A DNA stretch of 64,000 nucleotides from Burkholderia plantarii (GTDB taxonomy: Bacteria > Pseudomonadota > Gammaproteobacteria > Burkholderiales > Burkholderiaceae), in contig NZ_CP007212.1 of NCBI RefSeq assembly GCF_001411805.1, positions 1,860,001 through 1,924,000 of the forward strand, in the 5' to 3' direction. Shown in pieces: positions 39,181 through 47,075 of this stretch. The translations under genes were made by a program, and so were the position numbers. The notes under the pieces were generated by a model. That model ran no database searches. It had not been told where the DNA came from and saw only the letters and a program-made list of their open reading frames with translations. How positions within the stretch are numbered: position 1 is the first letter of the stretch; each line of letters begins with the position of its first letter.

Positions 39181-41244
39181 TTACTTCTTGCCGCCGCCGA
39201 GCAGCCCGCCGACCAGCGAGGTCACGGGTGCCAGCAGGCCGCCCGAACCGCTCGCCGCGGCGCCGTTGCTCGACCCGCTCAGGCCGGTCGCGACCGTGGT
39301 CGCGCCGGACGTGGCGCCGCTGGTGGCCCCCGCCGCCGCGCCGCCCGCCGCGCCCGCCACGCCGCTCAGCAGGCCGGTGACCGGCGCCAGCAGGCCGCCG
39401 GCGCTGCCGCCCGCCGCGCCGCCGCCCGCCACGCCGCCGAGCGCGCCGGTGACCGACGAGACGAGGCCCGTGACCGGCGCCAGCGCGCCGCCGCCGGTGG
39501 TGCCGCCGGCCGCGCCGAGCGCGCCGGTGACCGACGAGACGAGACCCGTGACCGGCGCCAGCGCGCCGCCGCCGGTGGTGCCGCCGGCCGCGCCGAGCGC
39601 GCCGGTGACCGACGAGACGAGACCCGTGACCGGCGCCAGCGCGCCGCCGCCGGTGGTGCCGCCGGCCGCGCCGAGCGCGCCGGTGACCGACGAGACGAGA
39701 CCCGTGACCGGCGCCAGCGCGCCGCCGCCGGTGGTGCCGCCGGCCGCGCCGAGCGCGCCGGTGACCGACGAGACGAGACCCGTGACCGGCGCCAGGAGGC
39801 CGCCCGCGGCGCCGCCAGTGGCCCCGCCCGTGGCGCCGCCGAGCGCGCCGGTGACGGACGAGACGAGACCCGTGACCGGTGCCAGCAGACCGCTCGCGCC
39901 GCCGCCGGTGGCCCCGCCAGTGGCGCCGCCGAGCGCGCCGGTGACGGACGAGACGAGGCCCGTGACCGGTGCCAGCAGGCCGCTCGCGCCGCCGCCGGCG
40001 GTGGTGCCGCCCAGGCTGCCGAGCGTGCCGGTGACATTGGAGACGAGGCCCGTGATCGGGGCGAGCGGGCCGCTGCCGCCGCTGGTGCCGCCGAGACCGC
40101 CGAGCGTGTTGGTCAGGCCGCCCACCAGCGAGGTGACCGGGGCCAGCGGGTTGCCGCCGCTGCCGCCCGTGAGCAGGCCGCCGAGCGAGGCGACCGTGTT
40201 GCCGGTGGCCGACACCGTCGAGCCGAGGCCCGCGGTGACCGGGTTGCCGCCGCCCGTCGAGGCGATCAGCGAGCCGGCCTGATTCAGGCCGCCGCCGATC
40301 GTGCCGAGCAGCGTGTTGACCGGCGCGCCCAGGCCGGTGACGTTGCCGACCGTCTGCGTGGTGTTCGCGACCACCGAGGTGATCGGCGTGATCGCCGAGC
40401 TGACGGTCTGGGTGATCTGCTGCACGGGGCCGGTGCTCAGCACGTTGCCGAGCGTCGTGCCGCCGTTGGCCACCGTGCTGCCGAGCGTCGAGACCAGGCC
40501 GCCGACCGTCGAGGTGACCGGGGCGAGCGGCGAAAGCGGGCCGCTGCCGAGGCTCGTCACGAGGTTGCCGGTGCCGGTCACGGCGTTGCCGAGTTGCGAC
40601 ACCACGTTGCCGGTCGAGCCGAGCGTGGTGCCGAGCGGGTTGGAGGTGGCGCCGAGCTGGCCGAGGCCGCCCGCGAGGCCATTGCCGAGCGCGCTGACCG
40701 CGCCGCCGACGCTGCCCACCACGCTGCCGAGCGCCTGGGTCGGCGCGCTGCCGAGACCGGGCACCGACTGGCTGCCGATCACGGTGCCGAGGCCCGACAC
40801 GGTGGTACCGACGCTCGACACGACGTTGCTGGTGCTGGCGACCACGCTGCCCACCGCGTTGCTCGAACTCGTGCCGCTGGTGCCCGAGGTACCGCTGGTG
40901 CCGGATGTGCCGCTGGTGCCCGACGTGCCGCTGGTGCCCGAGGTACCACTGGTACCGGACGTGCCGCTGGTGCCCGAGGTACCGCTGGTACCGGACGTGC
41001 CGCTGGTGCCCGAGGTACCGCTGGTGCCGGACGTGCCGCTGGTGCCCGAGGTACCGCTGGTGCCCGAACTCGTGCCTTGCGGCGTGTTCGTGCCGGACGT
41101 GCCGGAAGAACCCGAACTGGAGCCGCCGGTGCCCTGGCTAAGCGAGCCGGAGCCGCCGCAGGCGGAGAGGGAAAGCATGGCTGCCACGGTGGCGGCGATC
41201 AGCGTCGTCCGGAGCATGCCTTGGGCAATCGGTTGGGTATCCAT
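39181..41244 (-). CDS. Collagen-like repeat lipoprotein, larger paralogue
   Basis: A 687-residue lipoprotein: lipobox LSAC (Cys29) followed by GGS, then a Ser/Gly linker and about 20 uninterrupted Gly-Thr-Ser triplets (residues about 58-124). Such Gly-X-Y runs without proline are known in Burkholderia collagen-like (Bucl) proteins. The middle part matches the 37773-39137 paralogue. The C-terminal third is built of APVTGLVSSVTGALG units, four of them near-identical 26-residue repeats. The start at 41244 has GAGGA upstream; a longer frame would begin inside the promoter. It is the first gene of the operon lipoprotein-lipoprotein-TpsB, behind a sigma-54 promoter. Likely a surface-exposed structural or adhesive protein, by inference. 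Confidence 0.82.
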   Translation of the reverse strand: MDTQPIAQGMLRTTLIAATVAAMLSLSACGGSGSLSQGTGGSSSGSSGTSGTNTPQGTSSGTSGTSGTSGTSGTSGTSGTSGTSGTSGTSGTSGTSGTSGTSGTSGTSGTSGTSGTSGTSGTSGTSSSNAVGSVVASTSNVVSSVGTTVSGLGTVIGSQSVPGLGSAPTQALGSVVGSVGGAVSALGNGLAGGLGQLGATSNPLGTTLGSTGNVVSQLGNAVTGTGNLVTSLGSGPLSPLAPVTSTVGGLVSTLGSTVANGGTTLGNVLSTGPVQQITQTVSSAITPITSVVANTTQTVGNVTGLGAPVNTLLGTIGGGLNQAGSLIASTGGGNPVTAGLGSTVSATGNTVASLGGLLTGGSGGNPLAPVTSLVGGLTNTLGGLGGTSGGSGPLAPITGLVSNVTGTLGSLGGTTAGGGASGLLAPVTGLVSSVTGALGGATGGATGGGASGLLAPVTGLVSSVTGALGGATGGATGGAAGGLLAPVTGLVSSVTGALGAAGGTTGGGALAPVTGLVSSVTGALGAAGGTTGGGALAPVTGLVSSVTGALGAAGGTTGGGALAPVTGLVSSVTGALGAAGGTTGGGALAPVTGLVSSVTGALGGVAGGGAAGGSAGGLLAPVTGLLSGVAGAAGGAAAGATSGATSGATTVATGLSGSSNGAAASGSGGLLAPVTSLVGGLLGGGKK
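39451..39762 (-). repeat. Four near-identical 78-bp tandem repeats
   Basis: Units begin at 39451, 39529, 39607 and 39685; they differ by about one base. Each encodes 26 residues (APVTGLVSSVTGALG plus a Gly/Thr spacer). Degenerate copies extend on both sides (about 39363-40100). The unit length keeps the frame, so copy-number change would alter only protein length. Confidence 0.9.
40872..41070 (-). repeat. Gly-Thr-Ser triplet repeat DNA
   Basis: A 9-bp-based repeat with a higher-order period of 18 bp encodes about 20 consecutive GTS triplets of the larger collagen-like lipoprotein. Confidence 0.88.
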
Positions 41245-41294
41245 GTCGTCCTCGCAGTGGTGTTGTGTGGTCTGTGTTACCGCGAGCAACACTC

Positions 41295-41310
41295 TGCAAC
41301 ACTCATGCCA
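41295..41310 (-). promoter_or_regulatory. Sigma-54 promoter of the collagen-like/TpsB operon
   Basis: On the minus strand TGGCATGAGTGTTGCA has a -24 element one base off consensus, exactly 10 bp between GG and GC, and a perfect TTGCA -12 element. The predicted start is near 41284, 40 nt before the ATG at 41244. Repeats resembling enhancer sites lie 165-210 bp upstream. Confidence 0.7.
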
Positions 41311-41449
41311 CGCGATTCGAACGGCACGCCGCGACCGCGGTACGACAATTCGCGCCGGCCGCAAAGCCTTGCGCCGTCTCGGTTTAACGATGGTTGAAAA
41401 CGATTCTCACGCAGATTGAAATGCCGAAGCGCGGGGCGATATTCGAGGG

Positions 41450-41495
41450 ACGTAACGTAACGTCACAGGATTTCCGTTACGCACGTCGCGTAACG
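41450..41495. promoter_or_regulatory. Cluster of CGTTACG/CGTAACG repeats, probable enhancer site
   Basis: A tandem CGTAACGTAACG (41451-41462) is followed by an inverted repeat of 8-bp arms, CGTTACGC (41475-41482) and GCGTAACG (41488-41495), with a 5-bp spacer. The half-sites are the same as at 3396-3420. The position is 165-210 bp upstream of the inferred start of the minus-strand sigma-54 promoter. Confidence 0.6.
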
Positions 41496-41895
41496 TGGGC
41501 GGCATGAAAACGGTTCACTCGAACGATTGTTTTACTGATGGATTAGACAGGTAGATCTAACCTATCGTTAGCCCTTATGGGGGTCCCACCGAAAGATAGT
41601 GAAAATGAGGCCGCGCGCCGAGCTGTCGCTCAGGAAATGCATAAAAAAAGTTGAAAAGAAAAGCTGTTCGGCTTTAAGATTTGTCGGTGCGTGTTCCTGC
41701 CGCACCACAAACCCGAAGTGGAGGTGCCTATCGAAACGATTGCAAGATTGTTAAATGGCATCGAAATAGGTAAGAGCTCCTGAAAAAACGAGCTATAAAG
41801 AAATGGCCGGAGCCGGACGTCGAAGCCGGTGACGGTTGGACGGCCAATATGCCAGGCGCATCAGGCCCACGAAACTCAAGGCACGAGGGATTACC
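41496..41895. other. Gene-free stretch upstream of flp
   Basis: AT-rich, with no protein gene. It holds a CTAAC-CTATC-GTTAG inverted repeat (about 41559-41573), a candidate sigma-70 promoter at 41651-41680, and a leader of about 200 nt with a GGTGCG/CGCACC hairpin (41686-41706). A weak sigma-54-like TGGCA element at 41756 lacks the invariant GC at -12. Confidence 0.5.
41651..41680 (+). promoter_or_regulatory. Candidate sigma-70 promoter of the flp-tad operon
   Basis: TTGAAA (41651-41656) and TAAGAT (41675-41680) are 18 bp apart, just after an A-rich stretch. Confidence 0.4.
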
Positions 41896-42090
41896 ATGAA
41901 CACACTCATCAATCGCTTCCTCCGGGAAGAAGACGGGGTTACCGCTGTCGAATACGGCCTCATCGCGGGCCTGATGGCAGTGGCACTCGTCACGGCCGTC
42001 GGCGTCCTGTCGGGCGGCATTACCAACGCATTCAGCTATATCGCCAACAAGCTCACCGGGCTGGGCGCCGCCGGCGGCTCGGGCAGCTAA
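41896..42090 (+). CDS. flp: Flp-family type IVb pilin
   Basis: The major subunit of the Flp/Tad pilus. At 64 residues it has the short class IVb pilin form: a charged leader MNTLINRFLREEDG, cleavage after that Gly, then the hallmark Glu-Tyr pair in VTAVEYGLIAGLMAVALV, which forms the hydrophobic assembly helix, and a Gly-rich tail. GAGGGA precedes the ATG. It is the first gene of the locus, separated from tadV by a hairpin that may favour high pilin expression. Confidence 0.96.
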   Translation: MNTLINRFLREEDGVTAVEYGLIAGLMAVALVTAVGVLSGGITNAFSYIANKLTGLGAAGGSGS

Positions 42091-42118
42091 TCCGATCCTG
42101 TTTTTCCGCATGAGGATG

Positions 42119-42144
42119 CGCGGGTCGCCGTTTCGGCGCCCGCG
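42119..42144 (+). terminator. Hairpin between flp and tadV, possible partial terminator
   Basis: CGCGGG-T-CGCCG pairs with CGGCG-CCCGCG around a TTT loop (11 bp, one bulge), with TT after it. It could reduce read-through from the abundant pilin transcript into tadV. Confidence 0.5.
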
Positions 42145-42173
42145 TTCGTCATGCCTGCCCTTCGGGAATCTGA

Positions 42174-42674
42174 ATGATTCTGCTTTTGAGCGTCGGGGTG
42201 TTCCTGGCCTGGGTAGTGATGGTTGCGGTGGGCGATATTCGTTTTCGGCGTATTCCCAATTCCTTGGTAGTGGCAGGCCTGATCTGCGGATTTGTATCGA
42301 CAATGGCTCGATATAACCCGTTTGATATAACACTGGCCGAGGCAATAATCGGTGCGGCGATCGGTTTCGTCGGATTGTTTCCGTTTTTCGCATGGCGCCT
42401 GATGGGTGCCGCCGATGTGAAGGTATTTACTGTGCTCGGGCTATGGTGCGGATTCCGGGGTTTGTTCTGGTGCTGGATTGTCGCGAGTCTGGCGGCGCTG
42501 ATTCATGTGCTCGGCTTGATGTACTGGACCCGCACGCCAATCGGGGCATTGTGGCAACGAGGTTCGCCGGCATTGGCGCTCGGCGCGCGCCGTGGTTCGC
42601 CTTACGCGGCGTTTCTCGTAATACCGGCGGCCGGGTGGCTGATATATCTGATCGTTACGGGGAATCTGCGATGA
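42174..42674 (+). CDS. tadV: Prepilin peptidase TadV/CpaA (A24 family)
   Basis: The aspartate protease that cleaves the Flp prepilin leader in the inner membrane. It has 166 residues and about five membrane helices. The two catalytic aspartates are in GDIRFRRIPN (Asp21) and GAADVK (near residue 80). The second motif is normally GxGD; here the third position is Ala. There is no N-terminal methyltransferase domain, as is usual for TadV. Its stop overlaps the start of the tadE-like gene (ATGA). Confidence 0.93.
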   Translation: MILLLSVGVFLAWVVMVAVGDIRFRRIPNSLVVAGLICGFVSTMARYNPFDITLAEAIIGAAIGFVGLFPFFAWRLMGAADVKVFTVLGLWCGFRGLFWCWIVASLAALIHVLGLMYWTRTPIGALWQRGSPALALGARRGSPYAAFLVIPAAGWLIYLIVTGNLR

Positions 42675-43141
42675 AGCCATTACTTCACGCCCCGCCGCGC
42701 CGTAGTGAGCGCGGCTCGATGTCGGTCGAATTCGCCCTGATCTTGCCGGCGTTCTTCATGGTGCTCTACGCGGTCATTACCTACGGGCTGATCTTCGCCG
42801 CGCAGCAGAACCTGACGCTCGCCGCCACCGAGGGCGCGCGCGCCGCGCTGAATTACCAGATCAGCTCGACGCCGCAGGCGGCGCTGACCGCGCGCGCCAC
42901 CGCCGCCTGCACGGCCGCGACCAACCTGACCGGCTGGCTGACCGGCGTGCGCTGCGCGTCGACGCCGGCCGGCAACTGCAGCTACGACGCGTCGATGTAC
43001 TGCATCAAGGTCACGCTCACGTATCCCTACAGGACCAGTCCGCTGATCGCGCCGCTGCCGCTCGTCGGCATGCTGCTGCCGGTGCCGGATTCGCTGACGG
43101 GGACGGCCACGGTGCAGATCAGCCCCGTCAACATCATCTAG
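42671..43141 (+). CDS. tadE: TadE-like pseudopilin
   Basis: A minor pseudopilin of the Tad machine. It has 156 residues: a basic leader, the TadE-type motif RGSMSVEFALILPAFFMVLYAVITYG (residues about 15-40) with cleavage before the Glu-Phe-containing helix, and then a periplasmic part with three cysteines. The start overlaps tadV by four bases; an upstream extension in the same frame runs through tadV and is rejected. In some Tad loci TadE and TadF are both present; here I see only this one plus TadG. Confidence 0.9.
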   Translation: MKPLLHAPPRRSERGSMSVEFALILPAFFMVLYAVITYGLIFAAQQNLTLAATEGARAALNYQISSTPQAALTARATAACTAATNLTGWLTGVRCASTPAGNCSYDASMYCIKVTLTYPYRTSPLIAPLPLVGMLLPVPDSLTGTATVQISPVNII

Positions 43142-43328
43142 GAGGCCTGGTTCGCGGTACGACGCGCCGCGACGAGGCGGCGCGCGCAATGGCAAAACCG
43201 GCGGCAAGGGCGGTGACAGCAGGCGCAGTGACAGCAGTGGCGGCGGCGGGCGGAACCGGACTGGCCGGATACCGGCAAGGCAGGCGCGGAATGCCCGATT
43301 TCATGAATCGCAGGTTTGCAGAACAACC
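43142..43328. other. Gap before cpaB
   Basis: No gene. It holds a GCCGG-ATA-CCGGC inverted repeat at 43264-43276 that overlaps a weak sigma-54-like spacing (TGGCCG, 10 bp between GG and GC). A separate promoter for the machine genes is possible but not convincing. Confidence 0.35.
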
Positions 43329-44255
43329 ATGGCCAACAATCTGACGAAGATCCTCGCGGTGGCGCTGATCGTGATCGCGCTGTTGCTCGGCGTGTACGCC
43401 TGGGTGCTGGGCAGCCGGTCGTCGTCCGCGCCGGTCGTGTCGGGGCAGCCGGTGGCGCAGGCCCGGCAGGTGCCGGTCGTCGTGGCCGTCCAGCCGCTGA
43501 AGGCGGGCGTGCCGATCGTGGCCAGCAGCCTGAAGGTCCAGCAGGTCGCGGCACGGCCCGACGGCGCGTTCGTCGATCCGGTGCAGATCATCGGCCGGGT
43601 GCCGAGCGCCGACATCCCGGAGCAGGCCGCGGTGGTCGAGAGTTCGCTGTCCTCGGGCATGGCGGACCTGGTCGAGCCGGGCGAGCGCGCGATCGCGGTC
43701 AAGGTCGACGAGAACAACGCGGTCGGCAACCGTGTGCGCCCCGGCAACTTCGTCGACGTGTTCGTCAACCTGAAGCGCGACGCCGCGGGCGGGATTCCCG
43801 GCACCAATTCGAGCGGGCCGGAGATTCCGAAGACGCAGGCCAAGCTGCTGCTCTCGAAGATCCGCGTGCTGGCGTTCGGCGACGCGACCACCGCGCGCGA
43901 CCAGTCGGGCGGCGCCGCGGGCGGCGTGCGCACCGCCGTGCTGGCGGTGCCGACCGCGCAGATCGACGCGCTGACGCTGGCCGAGGCAAGCGGCAACCTG
44001 ACGCTCGCGCTGCGCAGCCCGCGCGACGAGGAGGTCGCGACGCAGACCGTCGCGATGCGGGTGGGCACGGCCGCCGATCCGTCGGCGCGCGCGGCGCAGG
44101 GGCTGTCGCTTTCCGAGCTGTCGCGCGGCGTGGCGGATGCCCCGGCTGCCGCCGTGCCGCGCCGGGCGGCGCCGGCCCGCGTGGTGGCGCGCAGTCCGGA
44201 CGGCGGCAGCATCGAAGTGATACGGGGTGGGCGCGCCGAGTCGGTCGCCTATTGA
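43329..44255 (+). CDS. cpaB: Flp pilus assembly protein CpaB/RcpC
   Basis: A periplasmic protein associated with the Tad secretin. It has 308 residues with one N-terminal membrane anchor (about 8-28). A SAF/beta-clip domain follows (about 45-115, VPVVVAVQPLKAGVPIVASSL), then the RcpC-type domain (about 120-250, ERAIAVKVDENNAVGNRVRPGNFVDVFV). The C-terminal 60 residues are Ala/Arg-rich and probably unstructured. It precedes the secretin gene by 66 bp. Confidence 0.94.
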   Translation: MANNLTKILAVALIVIALLLGVYAWVLGSRSSSAPVVSGQPVAQARQVPVVVAVQPLKAGVPIVASSLKVQQVAARPDGAFVDPVQIIGRVPSADIPEQAAVVESSLSSGMADLVEPGERAIAVKVDENNAVGNRVRPGNFVDVFVNLKRDAAGGIPGTNSSGPEIPKTQAKLLLSKIRVLAFGDATTARDQSGGAAGGVRTAVLAVPTAQIDALTLAEASGNLTLALRSPRDEEVATQTVAMRVGTAADPSARAAQGLSLSELSRGVADAPAAAVPRRAAPARVVARSPDGGSIEVIRGGRAESVAY

Positions 44256-44321
44256 AACGAGCACGGCAGCAGGCAGTCTTGCAACCGATACGGAGAGGTC
44301 CGGCTGCGGATCTCCGACACA

Positions 44322-45749
44322 ATGAAAAAGAAACTGATTGCATTGGCCATGGCAACGAGCGCAGTGATGGTGTCGTCCGTGGCAAACGCAGCCGGCCCGG
44401 ACGCGGGCGTCGACCTGGCGGTCGGCGCGCAGCGGCAGATCGCGACCGGACGCAGCCTGCAGCGCGTCGCGATCGGCGATCCCGCGGTGGCCGACGTGCT
44501 GGTCGTCAAGGGAAATGGCGGCGGTGTGCTGTTGATCGGCAAGAGTGCCGGGACCACGAACGTGATGCTCTGGGAACGAGGTCGTAGCGAACCGGATGTC
44601 TATCCGGTGCATGTGACGAGCGGTGCGGCCAGGGCGCTGCTCGGCGCCGACACGCCGCGCGTGGACACCTACGGCGACACCACCGTGATCGCCGGCTCGG
44701 CGACGACGCTGGAGGCGCACCAGCGCGCGGTGGACGTGGCCAACGCGGCGGCCGCCGCGCGCGCGGCCGCGCAGGCCGGCGGCGCGGGCGCGAACGGCAA
44801 GGCTGGCGCCGGCGCCGCGGGCGGTGCCGGCGGAGGCGGGGTGGGCAGCGGCGCCGCGTCGTCGGTGGTCGACGCCTCGACCATCAGCGGCCGCAACGTG
44901 GTGCAGGTCGATGTGCGGGTGGTCGAGTTCAGCCGTTCGGCGGTCAAGCAGGCCGGCCTGAACTTCTTCAAGAGCAGCAACGGCTTCGCGTTCGGTTCGT
45001 TCGCGCCGAGCTCGCTGAGCTCGCTCGGATCGAGCGCGACCTCGGGGCTGGCGGTAACGGCCGCGCAGCCGATCGCCTCGGCGTTCAACCTGGTGGTGGG
45101 CTCGGCCTCGCGCGGCATCACCGGCAACCTGTCGATCCTCGAACAGAACAACCTGGCGCGGATCCTCGCGCAGCCGACGCTGGTCGCGCTGTCCGGGCAG
45201 AGCGCGAACTTCCTGGCGGGCGGAGAGATCCCGGTGCCGGTGCCGCAGGCGCTCGGCACCGTCTCGATCGAATGGAAGCCCTACGGCATCGGTCTCACGG
45301 TCGCGCCCACCGTGCTCGGCCCGAACCGCATCGCGCTGAAGGTCGCGCCCGAGGCGAGCCAGCTCGATTTCGTCAACGCCATCACGATCAACGGCGTGAC
45401 GGTGCCGGCGCTCACCACGCGCCGCGCCGACACCACGGTCGAGCTCGGCGACGGCGAGAGCTACGTGATCGGCGGGCTGGTCGATCGCGAAACCACGTCG
45501 AACCTGAGCAAGGTGCCGTTTCTCGGCGATCTGCCGATCATCGGCGCGTTTTTCAAGAGTCTGAGCTACCAGCAGAACGACAAGGAACTCGTGATCATCG
45601 TGACGCCGCATCTGGTGTCGCCGATCGCGGCCGGCACGACGCTGCCGTCGGCGCCGGGCGAGCTGTCCGAGCAGCGCGACGGACCGGTCTGGCGTTCGTT
45701 CCTCGGCGGCATGCTGGTGCCGGACGCGGCCCCGGGGTTCTCGAAATGA
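44322..45749 (+). CDS. cpaC: Tad pilus secretin CpaC/RcpA
   Basis: The outer-membrane pore through which the Flp pilus exits. It has 475 residues with a signal peptide ending at ANA and the N-terminal pilus-related domain (about 30-100, RSLQRVAIGDPAVADVLVV). An unusual Gly/Ala-rich insert follows (about 145-185), then the N1-like domain and the secretin core (about 250-450) with VPVPQ and VPFLGDLPIIGAFFKS. The core ends in KELVIIVTPHLV, the classical secretin signature. Confidence 0.95.
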   Translation: MKKKLIALAMATSAVMVSSVANAAGPDAGVDLAVGAQRQIATGRSLQRVAIGDPAVADVLVVKGNGGGVLLIGKSAGTTNVMLWERGRSEPDVYPVHVTSGAARALLGADTPRVDTYGDTTVIAGSATTLEAHQRAVDVANAAAAARAAAQAGGAGANGKAGAGAAGGAGGGGVGSGAASSVVDASTISGRNVVQVDVRVVEFSRSAVKQAGLNFFKSSNGFAFGSFAPSSLSSLGSSATSGLAVTAAQPIASAFNLVVGSASRGITGNLSILEQNNLARILAQPTLVALSGQSANFLAGGEIPVPVPQALGTVSIEWKPYGIGLTVAPTVLGPNRIALKVAPEASQLDFVNAITINGVTVPALTTRRADTTVELGDGESYVIGGLVDRETTSNLSKVPFLGDLPIIGAFFKSLSYQQNDKELVIIVTPHLVSPIAAGTTLPSAPGELSEQRDGPVWRSFLGGMLVPDAAPGFSK

Positions 45750-45824
45750 GCGCGCCGGCGCAACGGAGCGCGCACGGGCGGCCCTGGCCGGCCCGCGCGC
45801 GCGGCACAACGGGGAGTGTTCAAC

Positions 45825-47072
45825 ATGAACGCGAGAACTCAATCATTGGCTGAGCCCGCCGTCACCGATCATTTCATCTGCGCCTCGCCGCGTGCCGAAC
45901 GCGTGCGCTGGCTCGCGCAGACGCTCCTCTCGACCGGCGCGGTCGAGGCCTCGCCGCTCGACCCGGCGGTGCTGGTGCAGCGTATCGGCGGGCTCAATCC
46001 AGCCCTGGTGTTCATCGACTTCGCGGGCGAGCAGGCGGGCGCGAGCGCGGCGGTGTCGGCGGTGCGCATCGCCTATCCGGGCCTGCCGGTGATCGCGCTG
46101 GGCACGCTCACCGAGCCCGAGAGCGCGCTCTCGGCGCTGCGCGCGGGGGTGCGCGACTTCGTCGATTTCTCGGCGCCGGCCGAGGAGGCGCTGCGCATCA
46201 CGCGCGGCCTGCTCGACAACCTCGGCGAGCCGACCAGCCGCCACGGCAAGGTGCTCGCGCTGCTCGGCGCGCGCGCCGGAATGGGCGTGAGCACGCTCGC
46301 CGCGAACCTGTCGGTGCTGCTGCAGCGCAAGGTGGCCGCGCAAAGCCGCCGTACCGCGCTGATCGATCTCGGCCTGCCGGCCGGCGACAGCGCGCTGTTC
46401 CTCAACACGCGCTGCGAGCTGCATTTCGTGGAGGCGGTGCGCAACCTGCGCCGCTTCGATCGCACCTTCGTGAACACCGCGTTCGCGCATCATGCGAGCG
46501 GCGTGGCGCTGACCACGCTGCCGCCGAACCTGGCCGACCTGCGCGAGGTGTCGGCGGCGGCCTGCGCGGGCCTGTTCAACCGGCTGCGTGCGTTCGTCGA
46601 CCAGCAACTCGTCGACCTGGGCGGCTTCACGAACCGCGAGTTCATCGCCCAGATCGTCGCGCTCGGCGACGAGACCTGGCTGGTCTGCGACCAGGGCGTG
46701 GCCTCGGTGGTGTCGGCCGTCGAGCTGCTCGACGACCTGCGCGAGAAGGGTGTGAACCTCGCGCGCGTGCGGCTCGTGGTCAACCAGTACGACGCGGCGA
46801 TCGGCCTGCTGCCCGCGCAGATCGCCGAGCGGCTCGAACTGCCGCTTGCCGCGACGCTGCCGGCGCGGCGCGTGCCGATCGGCCACGCGGCGAACCAGGG
46901 CCGCCTGATCGTCGAGGCGGCCGAGCGCGATCCCTACGTGAAGGCGCTCGAGGCACTGGTCGAGCGGCTCACGGCGGCCGCCCCGCCCGATCCGGCGCTG
47001 CCGTCGCAGGCCGCCGGCAGCGGCCTGTCGGCGCTCAAGCGGTTCATCCATTCCTCCACGAAGCGATCGTAA
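45825..47072 (+). CDS. tadZ: Tad pilus localisation protein TadZ/CpaE
   Basis: A MinD/ParA-like protein that places the Tad machine at the pole. It has 415 residues: an N-terminal receiver-like domain (about 20-130) without a clear phosphorylation site, then the atypical ATPase domain (from about 140) with GARAGMGVSTLAANLS in place of the usual lysine-containing Walker A, as is known for TadZ. The ATG at 45825 is chosen because GGGGAG lies eight bases upstream; the GTG at 45816 overlaps that site. tadA follows three bases later. Confidence 0.92.
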   Translation: MNARTQSLAEPAVTDHFICASPRAERVRWLAQTLLSTGAVEASPLDPAVLVQRIGGLNPALVFIDFAGEQAGASAAVSAVRIAYPGLPVIALGTLTEPESALSALRAGVRDFVDFSAPAEEALRITRGLLDNLGEPTSRHGKVLALLGARAGMGVSTLAANLSVLLQRKVAAQSRRTALIDLGLPAGDSALFLNTRCELHFVEAVRNLRRFDRTFVNTAFAHHASGVALTTLPPNLADLREVSAAACAGLFNRLRAFVDQQLVDLGGFTNREFIAQIVALGDETWLVCDQGVASVVSAVELLDDLREKGVNLARVRLVVNQYDAAIGLLPAQIAERLELPLAATLPARRVPIGHAANQGRLIVEAAERDPYVKALEALVERLTAAAPPDPALPSQAAGSGLSALKRFIHSSTKRS

Positions 47073-47075
47073 GCG

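Noticed and set aside
39181..41244. The 78-bp and 9-bp tandem repeats as a CRISPR array
   Set aside because: The repeats are contiguous without spacers and are in frame within a lipoprotein gene.
41756..41771. TGGCATCGAAATAGGT upstream of flp as a sigma-54 promoter
   Set aside because: The invariant GC at -12 is GG here and two -24 bases differ. A sigma-70 candidate at 41651-41680 is at least as good.
41837..41853. TTGGACGG...TATGCC close to flp as a sigma-54 promoter
   Set aside because: GG and GC are 11 bp apart, not 10, which sigma-54 does not tolerate well.
43262..43277. TGGCCGG-ATACC-GGCA upstream of cpaB as a sigma-54 promoter
   Set aside because: Spacing is right, but both elements are weak and the site is explained by a GCCGG/CCGGC inverted repeat.
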